Source: Oliverpabstia intestinalis
Lineage (GTDB): Bacteria > Bacillota > Clostridia > Lachnospirales > Lachnospiraceae
Direction: 5' to 3'
Length of the DNA: 64,000 nt
Assembly (NCBI RefSeq): GCF_009696065.1
Contig: NZ_VUMS01000004.1
Span: forward strand, 107,597 to 171,596
Positions within the stretch are counted from its first letter, which is position 1. Every line of letters begins with the position of its first letter. The translations under genes and the position numbers were made by a program. Below are positions 54,371-63,359 of the stretch, piece after piece. Under the pieces are notes generated by a model that had not been told where the DNA came from, did not search any database, and saw only the letters and a list, made by a program, of their open reading frames with translations.

Positions 54371-54410
54371 AAGGAAACCGGGAAACTGAGAACAGTTTCC
54401 CGGTTTCCTT
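54371..54410 (-). terminator. Perfect hairpin between the MBL and tetR genes
   Basis: 17-bp perfect stem AAGGAAACCGGGAAACT / AGTTTCCCGGTTTCCTT with a 6-base loop, then TTTTTCG on the minus strand. It should end the MBL transcript and also overlaps the start site of the tetR promoter. Confidence 0.8.
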
Positions 54411-54411
54411 C

Positions 54412-54440
54412 ATTGTAACATTACACTGACTACCGGTCAA
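54412..54440 (-). promoter_or_regulatory. Promoter of the tetR operon with TGAC-N5-GTCA operator
   Basis: -35 TTGACC (54440-54435), 17-bp spacer, -10 TACAAT (54417-54412). The inverted repeat TGACCGGTAGTCA overlaps the -35 and is a candidate TetR site. Confidence 0.65.
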
Positions 54441-54497
54441 TTCACTATATTTGACAAAAAAATCACATTGTTTTTATGCAGAACCTCTTATTTCCTT

Positions 54498-55361
54498 TCA
54501 GACCTCGATCTGTAAACCGTCATAAGCCAGTTCCAGTCCTTCTGACGCCACAATCGATTCGTACCAGTCATGCGGCGGACACCAGTGTGGGGACAGATGC
54601 GTCAAAAGAAATCTACTATTCTCACACAGGCACTTATTTTCCTTCAATCGGTCCCTTATTCGGATATTGTTCATCAGACACATATGTCCGCCATACTGTT
54701 CATTCAGTCCTGTAGTTCCTTCCATAATAACTGCATCGTACTGATGTTCCTGTATCAATGCAAACTGATCCTCGTCATAACTTCCGGAATCCAGCGCATA
54801 CAATAACGTTTTTCCATCTTTCTGAATGATATAACTGTGGGAAAATCCCCGTTGCGATCCATGATTTCCGCGAACCGGCAAGATTCTGTACCCATCCGTT
54901 TTCTCTTCCTTTCCCTCTCTGATCTCATGCAGATTTATTTTCAGTTCTTCCATGTCATCCAGACTTTTTCTGAGTGTTTCCATCACGAAAGAATTCCCGT
55001 AAATATTCAGCTGCGGGATATCGGTAAACCGTGGACCTCCATGTCTCATTTTTTCGACATAAGTAAGCGGCAGCAAGCTTTCGTCTGTATTTCTCCAGTG
55101 CAGATGCTGCGGATACAGATGATCTTCATGAGGATGTGTGACCAGAAGTGTCTTGAGCTTTGATAAATTCACTCCGAACCGGGCTGCATTATCAAAACAC
55201 GATGGTCCGATATCGATCAGCAGTTCTTCGTCAATCACCATGCTGCTGTTTGTTCTCAGGTTTTTTCCTCTGTGTTTTCTTGCATAAGTACAATGAGGAC
55301 ATTCACACCAGTATCCTGGATATGTTTCCCCTGCTCCTGTTCCTAAAAATGTCAGTTTCAT
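54498..55361 (-). CDS. MBL-fold metallohydrolase (PhnP-like)
   Basis: A 287-residue beta-lactamase-fold hydrolase: LTFLGTGAGETYPG, an early CECPHC cysteine pair, the metal motif H76-P-H78-E-D80-H81, VRGNHGSQRG and LLTHLSPH near the C-terminus. Similar proteins hydrolyse cyclic phosphodiesters (PhnP) or act as RNase Z-like enzymes; the substrate cannot be assigned. It is monocistronic, between the Crp gene and tetR. Confidence 0.82.
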   Translation of the reverse strand: MKLTFLGTGAGETYPGYWCECPHCTYARKHRGKNLRTNSSMVIDEELLIDIGPSCFDNAARFGVNLSKLKTLLVTHPHEDHLYPQHLHWRNTDESLLPLTYVEKMRHGGPRFTDIPQLNIYGNSFVMETLRKSLDDMEELKINLHEIREGKEEKTDGYRILPVRGNHGSQRGFSHSYIIQKDGKTLLYALDSGSYDEDQFALIQEHQYDAVIMEGTTGLNEQYGGHMCLMNNIRIRDRLKENKCLCENSRFLLTHLSPHWCPPHDWYESIVASEGLELAYDGLQIEV

Positions 55362-55405
55362 ACACGTACCTCTTTTCCTTAATTATAGATCTCTTTTCTT
55401 CCATT

Positions 55406-56044
55406 TTACAACAAAATCCGTATATTTTTCCCTTCCCGGAACAAAACTCCCTCTTCCGACAGATTTTTAAATTCCCGCATCATTGCACTCCGGTCCACGC
55501 ACAGATATTCTGCCAGAGTCGTATAAGATACCGGCAGTGTAAATACCTGTTTCTTTTTCCCTCCTCCCACTTCATTCAGATACGCCATAATTTTTTTCCG
55601 GGTACTGTTTCTCGATAAGACATAGATCCGGTTTGCCTGCTGGCTGGCACGCATGGCGATCATCTGTAACAGATTGCTGAGCATCTGGCTGTGAAATTTA
55701 CATGCATTTTCACACCGCTTGATCACATGCTCATAATCAATAAAGATCACACGCGTCTTCGCCTTCGCACAGACATAATAATGCTGCGACATCTCCGGTA
55801 ACAGCAGCGGTTCCCCGAAGACATCATCTTTTTTCAGTTCATCCATCAGATACTGATTGCCCTCCGCATCGCTGCCATATAAAGAAGCCTGTCCCTCCGC
55901 GATCAAACCGATCTTTTTCATCGTATTCGTATACTCCATGATGATCTCGTTATTTTCATATACAATCTCACGCATCTGAAAACAGACCCACATCCGTTCC
56001 TGTTCTTCCGGCAGGATATGTGAAAACAATGTCACTTTCTCCAT
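55406..56044 (-). CDS. Crp/Fnr-family transcriptional regulator
   Basis: A 212-residue regulator with an N-terminal cyclic-nucleotide-binding-type barrel (EGQASLYGSDAEGNQYLMDE, DDVFGEPLLLPE) and a C-terminal winged helix (VSYTTLAEYLCVDRSAMMREFKNL). ATG 56044 follows CGGGGGAATACAG; a longer frame to 56110 runs into the promoter region. It is divergent from the flavodiiron gene, which it likely controls. The effector (redox, NO, O2, heme or nucleotide) is unknown; there is no N-terminal Fnr Cys cluster. Confidence 0.9.
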   Translation of the reverse strand: MEKVTLFSHILPEEQERMWVCFQMREIVYENNEIIMEYTNTMKKIGLIAEGQASLYGSDAEGNQYLMDELKKDDVFGEPLLLPEMSQHYYVCAKAKTRVIFIDYEHVIKRCENACKFHSQMLSNLLQMIAMRASQQANRIYVLSRNSTRKKIMAYLNEVGGGKKKQVFTLPVSYTTLAEYLCVDRSAMMREFKNLSEEGVLFREGKNIRILL

Positions 56045-56096
56045 CTGTATTCCCCCGTCTTTCTTTTTTTGTGTTTTTTTTAACATACTCCAATTT

Positions 56097-56112
56097 TGTT
56101 GCTTTTGCAACA
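56097..56112. promoter_or_regulatory. Crp/Fnr-type operator between regulator and flavodiiron gene
   Basis: Perfect inverted repeat TGTTGC-TTTT-GCAACA. Its centre is 41.5 bp upstream of the start site predicted from the flavodiiron -10 box (TATACT, 56134-56139), the class II activator position. It also overlaps the regulator's own promoter region. Confidence 0.7.
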
Positions 56113-56133
56113 GAATTTTCCGGTTTTTCCGGG

Positions 56134-56139
56134 TATACT
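56134..56139 (+). promoter_or_regulatory. -10 box of the flavodiiron gene promoter
   Basis: TATACT with no matching -35 hexamer 17 bp upstream, consistent with activator dependence on the palindrome at 56097-56112. Confidence 0.55.
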
Positions 56140-56184
56140 AACGATAACAAGAAAACAGATTCCACACACAGGAGGTTCCCATAT

Positions 56185-57975
56185 ATGAAAATCACAGATA
56201 CTATCAAATACATAGGCGTCAACGATCACAAAGTTGATTTATTTGAAGGACAGTACCCGGTAGCCAACGGTATGGCTTACAACTCTTACGTGATCCTCGA
56301 TGAAAAGATCGCTGTCATGGACACCGTAGATGCAAACTTCACCCACGAATGGCTGGATAACCTGGAGCAGGTACTTGATGGCCGCAAACCGGACTACCTG
56401 ATCGTGCAGCACATGGAACCGGATCATGCAGCCAACGTGGCTAATTTCCTGAAAGTTTACCCGGACACCACCGTTGTCGCCAACGTGAAGACCTTCCAGA
56501 TGATCTACAACTTTTTCGGACTTACTCTGGAGGGACAGAAGCTCGAAGTTACCAACGGTGGCACGTTAAGCCTTGGAAACCATCAGCTGACCTTTGTATT
56601 TGCTCCGATGGTACACTGGCCGGAAGTTATGGTAACTTACGACAGCACTGATAAAGTGCTCTTCTCCGCTGACGGCTTCGGCAAATTCGGTGCCCTGGAT
56701 GTGGAAGAAGACTGGGATGACGAAGCCCGCAGATACTTCATCGGCATCGTAGGAAAATACGGCACACAGGTTCAGTCCCTCTTAAAAGTGGCTGCAACCC
56801 TCGATATCCGGATCATCTGCCCACTCCACGGACCGGTACTTTCAGAAGATCTCGGACATTATATCGGTCTGTATGACACCTGGTCCTCCTACACACCGGA
56901 AGAAGAGGGCATTGTGATCGCCTACACTTCCGTCTATGGTCATACGAAAAAAGCAGTCGATCTGCTGGCTTACAAATTAAGAAGCAAAGGATGTCCGAAG
57001 GTTGTCGTATACGATCTGGCAAGAGACGATATGTCCCTGGCTCTCTCCGATGCTTTCCGCTACAGCAAACTGATCCTTGCCACCACAACCTACAACGCAA
57101 GCATCTATCCGTTTATGCACGACTATATCTCCCGTCTGGTGGAACACAACTTCCAGAACCGTACGGTAGGTCTGATCGAGAACGGTTCCTGGGCTCCTCT
57201 GGCTGCCAAGGTGATGCGTGAGATGATGGCAAAATGTAAAAAGATCAACTGGCTCGATACCACCGTAAAGATCCTCTCTGCCATGAATCAGGACAATCAG
57301 GATCAGCTGGAAGCCATGGCAGATGAACTGTGCAAAGAGTACATTGCCCAGAACGATACCCTTGCCAATAAAAATGACCTGACCGCACTGTTCCGGATCG
57401 GTTACGGCCTGTATGTGGTAACTTCTAACGACGGTAAAAAAGATAACGGTCTGATCGTAAACACCGTCATCCAGCTGACCGATACCCCGAACCGTGTAGC
57501 AGTTAATATCAACAAAGCAAACTATTCACACCATGTCATCAAACAGACCGGTATGTTAAATGTCAACTGTCTGTCCACGGAAGCACCGTTCTCCGTCTTC
57601 CAGCAGTTTGGCTTCCAGACCGGACGAAGCGTGGATAAATTCGCCGGTCAGACCGTACACCGTTCCGACAACGGACTGGTCTTCCTGGATAAATACATCA
57701 ATGCCTTTATGTCTCTCAAAGTAGAAGACTATGTAGATCTCGGTACCCACGGTATGTTTATCTGCAGCGTGACCGAAGCCCGCGTGATGAGCAATCAGGA
57801 AACCATGACTTACACCTACTACCAGAACAACGTAAAACCAAAACCGGAAACCGAAGGAAAGAAAGGTTTTGTCTGCAAAGTCTGCGGTTATATCTACGAG
57901 GGCGATGAACTTCCGGCAGACTACATCTGCCCGCTGTGTAAACACGGAGCTGCTGATTTTGAACCGATCGGATAA
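56185..57975 (+). CDS. Flavodiiron protein with flavin-reductase and rubredoxin domains
   Basis: A 596-residue O2- or NO-reducing enzyme. MBL-fold diiron domain (1-about 250) with H76-x-E78-x-D80-H81 and HWPEVM; flavodoxin domain (about 255-395, AYTSVYGHTKKAVD); flavin-reductase-like domain (about 405-550); C-terminal rubredoxin with cysteines at about 564, 567, 582 and 585. The fusion lets NAD(P)H electrons reach the diiron site in one chain. ATG 56185 follows CAGGAGGTTCCCATAT. It protects anaerobes from oxygen or nitric oxide. Confidence 0.93.
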   Translation: MKITDTIKYIGVNDHKVDLFEGQYPVANGMAYNSYVILDEKIAVMDTVDANFTHEWLDNLEQVLDGRKPDYLIVQHMEPDHAANVANFLKVYPDTTVVANVKTFQMIYNFFGLTLEGQKLEVTNGGTLSLGNHQLTFVFAPMVHWPEVMVTYDSTDKVLFSADGFGKFGALDVEEDWDDEARRYFIGIVGKYGTQVQSLLKVAATLDIRIICPLHGPVLSEDLGHYIGLYDTWSSYTPEEEGIVIAYTSVYGHTKKAVDLLAYKLRSKGCPKVVVYDLARDDMSLALSDAFRYSKLILATTTYNASIYPFMHDYISRLVEHNFQNRTVGLIENGSWAPLAAKVMREMMAKCKKINWLDTTVKILSAMNQDNQDQLEAMADELCKEYIAQNDTLANKNDLTALFRIGYGLYVVTSNDGKKDNGLIVNTVIQLTDTPNRVAVNINKANYSHHVIKQTGMLNVNCLSTEAPFSVFQQFGFQTGRSVDKFAGQTVHRSDNGLVFLDKYINAFMSLKVEDYVDLGTHGMFICSVTEARVMSNQETMTYTYYQNNVKPKPETEGKKGFVCKVCGYIYEGDELPADYICPLCKHGAADFEPIG

Positions 57976-58137
57976 CAGAAGCAGAATCTTTCAACTGTTA
58001 CAAACAGAGCAAGCCGTAACACATTTTCACCAAATATCTATGAGATTAAATATTGCTCTATAGAGTTTTCGCCCTGAATATGATACACTCAAAGAAATAA
58101 AAACTTTACCTGGATTTTACAAAGAGAAAGACATACT

Positions 58138-59283
58138 ATGAAAAAAACCGTAAAGAAAATTTTTAAAGTACTTGGTATCGTACTCGGGGTGATTTTGCTG
58201 GTGCTGATTGCTTATATCATCTATCTATATGCCAGCTATCATCGCATCGAAGACAATCTGGTTCTGGAAGTGGAATCTGCCCCTGACGCCGGAGAAGATC
58301 TGGAGGGACTGACTTCCGGAGCCCTCCCGGCTTCTGCATCCGCACGGTATAACACGGCACTGACTGCCGGGGAAACCTACTCCGCACTGACCTACAACCT
58401 TGGTTTCGGTGCTTACACACCGGACTTCAGTTTCTTCATGGACGGCGGCAGATCCTCCTGGGCAAAAAGCAAAGAAAGTGTGCAGAACACCATACAGGGA
58501 GCCGGTGAACTCATTGCTTCTTATGAACCTGATTTTGCATTGCTTCAGGAAGTAGATCTTGATTCCACCAGAAGTTATCATGTAAACGAATATTCCATCT
58601 TAAAGACTTGCCTGAGTTCCTACAATTCTGTCTTCGCACAGAACTATGACTCCGCGTTTCTTTTCTATCCGTTTACCCAGCCACATGGAAGCAGCAAATC
58701 GGGGCTTGCTCTGTTTTCCAGATATCTGGTGACCGATTCTCTGCGGAGAAGTTTCCCGGTGTCTACATCCTTCAGTAAATTTTTTGACCTGGATCGCTGC
58801 TACAGTATTTCCAGACTGCCTGTAGATAACGGAAAAGAACTTGTAATTTTTGAACTCCACATGTCCGCCTACGGCAACAGCGACGCAATCCGTGAGGGTC
58901 AGATCCGTATGCTTGCCGATGACATGCAGAAAGAATACGAGGCCGGCAATTACGTCCTGTGCGGCGGTGATTTCAACCATGATCTGAAAGCCTCCGAGGA
59001 CGATTCCGAAAATCTTGAATCCTGGGCATACCCCTTCCCGAGAGCCAGCCTTCCTGACCACTTTTCTTTCTGCATCGATCAGCTGACGGACGAGGAACGG
59101 GATTCCCTGTGGGACAGCGCCAGAAACGCCGACATGGAATATGTGCCGGGTGAAACGTATACCGTAACACTGGATGGATTTATTATCTCGGACAATATCG
59201 AATGCGTCTCCTACGACAACATCAACACCGGATATACCTATTCGGATCATGATCCGGTATATCTTGAATTCACATTAAAATAA
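58138..59283 (+). CDS. Membrane-anchored endonuclease/exonuclease/phosphatase (EEP) family protein
   Basis: A 381-residue protein with one N-terminal membrane helix (about 10-33) and an extracellular EEP domain: YNLGFGAY, LLQEVD (metal Glu), FELHMSAYG, LCGGDFNHDL (Asp, Asn) and YSDHDPVYLEF (catalytic His at the end). The fold includes DNase I, sphingomyelinase and phosphatases; substrate here is unknown. Start after AAAGAGAAAGACATACT. It is monocistronic and ends in a shared hairpin. Confidence 0.85.
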   Translation: MKKTVKKIFKVLGIVLGVILLVLIAYIIYLYASYHRIEDNLVLEVESAPDAGEDLEGLTSGALPASASARYNTALTAGETYSALTYNLGFGAYTPDFSFFMDGGRSSWAKSKESVQNTIQGAGELIASYEPDFALLQEVDLDSTRSYHVNEYSILKTCLSSYNSVFAQNYDSAFLFYPFTQPHGSSKSGLALFSRYLVTDSLRRSFPVSTSFSKFFDLDRCYSISRLPVDNGKELVIFELHMSAYGNSDAIREGQIRMLADDMQKEYEAGNYVLCGGDFNHDLKASEDDSENLESWAYPFPRASLPDHFSFCIDQLTDEERDSLWDSARNADMEYVPGETYTVTLDGFIISDNIECVSYDNINTGYTYSDHDPVYLEFTLK

Positions 59284-59292
59284 TATAAGACA

Positions 59293-59340
59293 AAAATATA
59301 AGGGAACAGACCTGTACAACGATCTGTTCCCTTATATTTT
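59293..59340. terminator. Bidirectional terminator between EEP and GDT1 genes
   Basis: 18-bp perfect stem AAAATATAAGGGAACAGA and its complement, with T-rich ends on both sides, between convergent genes. Confidence 0.88.
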
Positions 59341-59402
59341 ACTCAGAAATCTGTCCGGCAATCGTATCCTCGATCACCCACAGGCTTCTTATCCTTCAAA
59401 AA

Positions 59403-60107
59403 CTATCCTTTATCCGCTGACACATCCTGGCCCTTTTTCTTTTTCATATAAAGCCAGACGCAAATCACCACGAAAACCACCGTAACAGCTGACAGAAGCG
59501 GCCATACGGTGATCGGACAGACGTTTTCACTGATCAGGTTCAGTGCCTGATAAGCTGTGTAGATACCGAAGATTACAAAGATCACAAATGCCAGCGTATT
59601 TAACAGTCCATCCGGAGTCTTACTCTTTAACAGATATCCCACCAGCATACCAAGAATGTCCGCCAAAAAAAGTCCCAGAGAGCATCCGATCCATACGATA
59701 AACGCAGCCCCCATCCCTTCATTGGCACCAAAGGTAATGGCTGTCAGCTGTGTTTTGTCTCCCAGCTCTGCTACAAAGAACATGCAGAACACTGCCAGAG
59801 GAGCAAATTTGATCTTGCTCTTTCCGCCCTCTTCTTCCTCTTCATCCTCGTCTCCTGCAAGCGTCGATGCCGCAAAATAAAGGAAGGCAAAAGCTGCAAC
59901 AATCTTAATCAGCCATTCCGGGATAAATTCGCTGACCAGTCCGCCCGCCAGTACCGCAAGACCATTCAGCACCAGGATCGCTGCCGCCGTTCCCATGATA
60001 ATATCTTTTAACTTATACTTGGAAGTCAGCGCGATCAGCATCAGCTGCGTCTTGTCACCCATTTCCGCGATAAATTCCGTAAAAAATACCTTTAAAAATA
60101 ATAACAT
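59403..60107 (-). CDS. GDT1/TMEM165-family (UPF0016) manganese exporter
   Basis: A 234-residue membrane protein with about six helices and both family signatures, EMGDKTQLM and ELGDKTQLT (E-x-G-D-K-T). Bacterial relatives (MneA, YebN-like function) export Mn2+; eukaryotic ones move Mn2+/Ca2+ against H+. Central acidic loop EDEEEEEGGK. It is the second gene after the Mn2+ riboswitch, 38 bp past the antiporter gene. Confidence 0.88.
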   Translation of the reverse strand: MLLFLKVFFTEFIAEMGDKTQLMLIALTSKYKLKDIIMGTAAAILVLNGLAVLAGGLVSEFIPEWLIKIVAAFAFLYFAASTLAGDEDEEEEEGGKSKIKFAPLAVFCMFFVAELGDKTQLTAITFGANEGMGAAFIVWIGCSLGLFLADILGMLVGYLLKSKTPDGLLNTLAFVIFVIFGIYTAYQALNLISENVCPITVWPLLSAVTVVFVVICVWLYMKKKKGQDVSADKG

Positions 60108-60145
60108 GTTCTCCCTCTCTGTGATTCAATAATTGTTTTTAATTA

Positions 60146-61147
60146 TTATCTGATCACAATATAAATCGCATACGCCACATAAAGTGCGATCATACAGAAC
60201 CCTTCCACTTTTCCGATCCGTTTCTTTGTCACCGCAAAGATCCACACACATACGGTAAATACAATCAGCACACACAGATCGATGATATTTTCTCTGATGA
60301 GCGTAATCGGGCTGATCGCAGATGCGATACCGAGAACCATCAGAATGTTAAATATATTGGATCCCACTGCGTTTCCAAGTGCCATATCTACTTCGTTCTT
60401 TTTCGCTGCAACGATTGAAGTTACCAGTTCCGGCAGAGAAGTTCCGATGGAAACGATCGTAAGTCCGATCAGCGTCTGACTCATCCCAAGATCACCGGCA
60501 ATTCTTGCTGCCGCATCAACAGTAACATCTCCACCAATGGCAATAGCAACCGCACCTCCAACGATAAAAAGAATACTTAACGGCATGGATATCAGCCTGA
60601 TCTCTTCGTCCGAACCACCTTCAATCTCCACTTGTTTTCCTTCTTTACTGGCTTTCATCGCTGTACGGATCATATAGAAAATATAACCGGCAAAGCATCC
60701 CAGAAAGATTACGCCATCCAGATGCCCCAGTATCATCGAAGATGTATCTCCGATTCCGGCGATTCCAAAGAGCAGTAACATACCGGCACAGATCAGTGAA
60801 AACGGGATGTCTCTTCGAATCGTCTCTTTTGCCACATTGACCGTAGCCAGCACGCCGCAGACACCAATAACCACCATCAGATTAAAGATATTGGAACCTA
60901 CGACATTGCTCACAGCAAGTTCATTATTTCCTGTAAGAGAAGCCGACACACTGACCGCCGTCTCCGGAAGCGACGTTCCCATCGCCACGATCGTAAGTCC
61001 GATGATGATTGCCGGCACATGCAGACGCTTTGCTACACTTGAACTTCCCTCCACAAAATAATCCGCTCCTTTGATCAACAGCACAAACCCAATCACAAGT
61101 ACAACCAGAACCAGCGCAAATGGAGCATTGTTAATAAAGTTTTCCAT
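60146..61147 (-). CDS. Calcium/sodium antiporter (CaCA family, YrbG-like)
   Basis: A 333-residue cation exchanger with two homologous halves, each with the alpha-repeat motif: MGTSLPETAVS and IGTSLPELVTS, plus NVVGSNIFNLMVV and NAVGSNIFNILMV. Usually assigned as Na+/Ca2+ exchange; its position under a Mn2+ riboswitch suggests Mn2+ may be a substrate. ATG 61147 follows AAAGGAGGAAACT; ATG 61171 upstream lacks a site. Confidence 0.9.
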   Translation of the reverse strand: MENFINNAPFALVLVVLVIGFVLLIKGADYFVEGSSSVAKRLHVPAIIIGLTIVAMGTSLPETAVSVSASLTGNNELAVSNVVGSNIFNLMVVIGVCGVLATVNVAKETIRRDIPFSLICAGMLLLFGIAGIGDTSSMILGHLDGVIFLGCFAGYIFYMIRTAMKASKEGKQVEIEGGSDEEIRLISMPLSILFIVGGAVAIAIGGDVTVDAAARIAGDLGMSQTLIGLTIVSIGTSLPELVTSIVAAKKNEVDMALGNAVGSNIFNILMVLGIASAISPITLIRENIIDLCVLIVFTVCVWIFAVTKKRIGKVEGFCMIALYVAYAIYIVIR

Positions 61148-61265
61148 AGTTTCCTCCTTTTTTCTCTCCATGAGTTTCCGTCATCCCAACATCTTTTCCT
61201 GTCTTCCAGCAGCTTACAGCACTCTGCTGGTTGGTACAGACACGACGTCGACCCGCTGCCTGCGT

Positions 61266-61335
61266 AAAAAAAGACTCATGTATATCTTCACCTCGGATCA
61301 GACTTCTTATTCCGAAGTAAAGATATACATGAGTC
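61266..61335 (-). terminator. Riboswitch-controlled terminator
   Basis: 17-bp stem AGACTCATGTATATCTT and its complement, then seven T on the minus strand. Its 5' arm shares ACTCATG with the 3' side of the aptamer P1 stem. Confidence 0.9.
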
Positions 61336-61421
61336 TCATTATTTAAGATTTGCCAGATTGTACTCTGTACTACAATCAGAATGTTGACAAACCACACTTT
61401 CGCGCTAACTACTCCCTCATG
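61328..61421 (-). promoter_or_regulatory. yybP-ykoY Mn2+ riboswitch
   Basis: On the minus strand: P1 CATGAG...CTCATG, GGGAGTAG, TTTGTCAACATTCTG and a hairpin ending CAATCTGGCA, the landmarks of the yybP-ykoY aptamer. Mn2+ binding would hold P1 and prevent the overlapping terminator, turning the exporters on. Downstream genes (CaCA and GDT1) fit. Confidence 0.85.
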
Positions 61422-61442
61422 GAATATTTTATTACCTGATAA

Positions 61443-61471
61443 ATAATATCAAATAGAATGTAGTATGTCAA
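61443..61471 (-). promoter_or_regulatory. Promoter of the Mn2+ riboswitch operon
   Basis: -35 TTGACA (61471-61466), 17-bp spacer, -10 TATTAT (61448-61443), about 20 bp before the aptamer start. Confidence 0.8.
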
Positions 61472-61497
61472 CGGGAAATCCGAGTATAGTATAGTTG

Positions 61498-62835
61498 TTA
61501 AATTTCTCCCCTTTCAGTTGGCCACGATTTTCTGAGTGCCACATAAGAAATCAAAAAATTAGCCAACCAGCCGGCAGGTACAGCAAGCCAGACAAATACG
61601 ATGCCAAAACGAGGTGCGCAGATCAAAGCAACTGACAGACGGATTGCCAGGTTGACCATATTTGCAATGAGAAAAGGCCGCATGATTCCAAGTCCACGAA
61701 GAACGCCATCCGTTGCCATCTTGATACCCATGAAAATGAAAAAGTAACCGAGCCATCTCATATAATCCCCAGATACCTGATATGCTAAAGCGGTTCCATC
61801 TTTCCCCAGGAATAACGAGGAAATTTGAGTATGCAGTGTTTCAATGACTACAAAAGCAAGAACTGCAAACCACAGATCCAACACCAGTGCAGCGTGATAT
61901 CCTTTTTTGAGACGTTCTATTTTCTTTGCGCCAAGATTCTGGGATACATACGGTGAGACTGCATTTCCAATGGATACAAAAATCAGTGAAAAAACATTTT
62001 CTACCCGCATCGTTGCCGAATAACCGGCGAGTGCCTGTGTACCGAATGGATTTACAACTGCCTGTACGATCATCATACCAATTGATACTGTGGATTGCTG
62101 GAGAACTGATGGTACGGCGATTCGAAGCATAGAACGTAACTCTCTCCCATCAAACCAGGCAAAATGGCTTTTATACCGGCGCATCCGACTAAAGAAAATC
62201 AAAAGTGAAAACACTCCGGAAATCCCCTGTGCAATGAGAGTTGCAAGGGCTGCACCGAACACCCCCAGGCCAAGTCCTGCCACCATCCAAAGATCCATAA
62301 ATATATTCAAAACAGAAGAAAATATCAAAAGACCCAGTGGAATTTTTGACTCTCCGATCGATGTAAACATCGTTGAAAGGATATTGTACATAAACAAAAA
62401 CGGAAAGCCCACAAAATAAACACGAAGATACAGTACTGCTGCCTCCAGTATATCAGCAGGTGTCTGTAATAACCTCATCATCGAATGGGAAAAGCAAAAG
62501 CCAAAGACACCCAGAAGTATACTTAGAATCAGGAAACTGATCAGTGATGTTGACACGATTGTTTTCATTTTGCTGTAATCTCTGGCTCCAAAATAACGAC
62601 TCACAAGCACACCGGCACCTACACCGGCACCCAATGCTATACAAATAAAGACATTCGTAAGTGCAGCACAGGCACCAACTGCCGCAAGTGCAGAGGAGCC
62701 AACAAACTGACCGACGATAATAGAATCCACCATATTATATACTTGCTGAAAAAAGCTGCCCAGAATCATTGGCATTGCAAAAACAGTCAGTGCTTTAAGG
62801 GGCGCATCTGTGATTAAATATTCATCTTTTGACAT
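61498..62835 (-). CDS. MATE family efflux transporter
   Basis: A 445-residue MATE transporter with twelve predicted helices, beginning DAPLKALTVFAMPMILGSFF and VYNMVDSIIVGQFVGSSALA. It is of the NorM/YeeO-like branch, different from the copy at 9071. Start after AAGGAGAAATAAGACA. It lies alone between a CTAG-type miniature element and the Mn operon promoter. Substrate unknown. Confidence 0.9.
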   Translation of the reverse strand: MSKDEYLITDAPLKALTVFAMPMILGSFFQQVYNMVDSIIVGQFVGSSALAAVGACAALTNVFICIALGAGVGAGVLVSRYFGARDYSKMKTIVSTSLISFLILSILLGVFGFCFSHSMMRLLQTPADILEAAVLYLRVYFVGFPFLFMYNILSTMFTSIGESKIPLGLLIFSSVLNIFMDLWMVAGLGLGVFGAALATLIAQGISGVFSLLIFFSRMRRYKSHFAWFDGRELRSMLRIAVPSVLQQSTVSIGMMIVQAVVNPFGTQALAGYSATMRVENVFSLIFVSIGNAVSPYVSQNLGAKKIERLKKGYHAALVLDLWFAVLAFVVIETLHTQISSLFLGKDGTALAYQVSGDYMRWLGYFFIFMGIKMATDGVLRGLGIMRPFLIANMVNLAIRLSVALICAPRFGIVFVWLAVPAGWLANFLISYVALRKSWPTERGEI

Positions 62836-62877
62836 TGTCTTATTTCTCCTTAAATCCCTGTCTTTTACCCGGAAGCT

Positions 62878-62954
62878 CTAGAGCGTGTCTGAAAAAGGCT
62901 TTTCGTGAGCTGCGAGTCCCAGTTTGTGGAAATAATTTTTCAGGCACGCTCTAG
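62878..62954. mobile_element. CTAG-type miniature inverted-repeat element, short copy (77 bp)
   Basis: Ends CTAGAGCGTGTCTGAAAAA and TTTTTCAGGCACGCTCTAG; the inside GGCTTTTCGTGAGCTGCGAG is shared with the 42556 copy and the middle is deleted. It lies 43 bp upstream of the MATE gene. Confidence 0.8.
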
Positions 62955-63182
62955 CATGACAAGTGCCACTAATACATTATAAGGCTATGATTGAAAGCGC
63001 TGTCGGAATTTCACTTAATCTCCTTCCGCAAGAATTCATTTTACATCTTCAATATACAAAATGCAAATTTTGTCACTTCTTGTTCGTCTTATTTTACTAC
63101 CTCTCTTTCTTTGTTCACTCTTTCTGGCTTCCTATCCATTTATGAACTTGTTGTTGACTGATGATTCAAGTATAATAAACTC

Positions 63183-63270
63183 GTAACTGTTCAGTACCTT
63201 CACAGTTACGAGCCAAAATGCATTTAAACGATAAAAACACCTCGCGGGACAGTGGCTACTGAATAGTTAC
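63183..63270. repeat. GTAAC...GTTAC miniature element (88 bp)
   Basis: Ends GTAACTGTTCAGTACCTTCA and GGCTACTGAATAGTTAC; inner segment CAAAATGCATTTAAACGATA and CACCTCGCGGGACAGTG join the two outer parts of the 35155 copy with the centre deleted. Confidence 0.8.
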
Positions 63271-63359
63271 ATAAACTCTATATAAGAAATACATGTCTTG
63301 CATGTGATCTTATGTATTGATGATTCTCATGTTCTGCGATATACGGGGAGGAAATTCTC

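Noticed and set aside
56020..56184. Extending the flavodiiron protein to an ATG at 56020
   Set aside because: The extension covers the divergent promoter and operator and overlaps the Crp gene; ATG 56185 has an AGGAGG site and begins as the family does.
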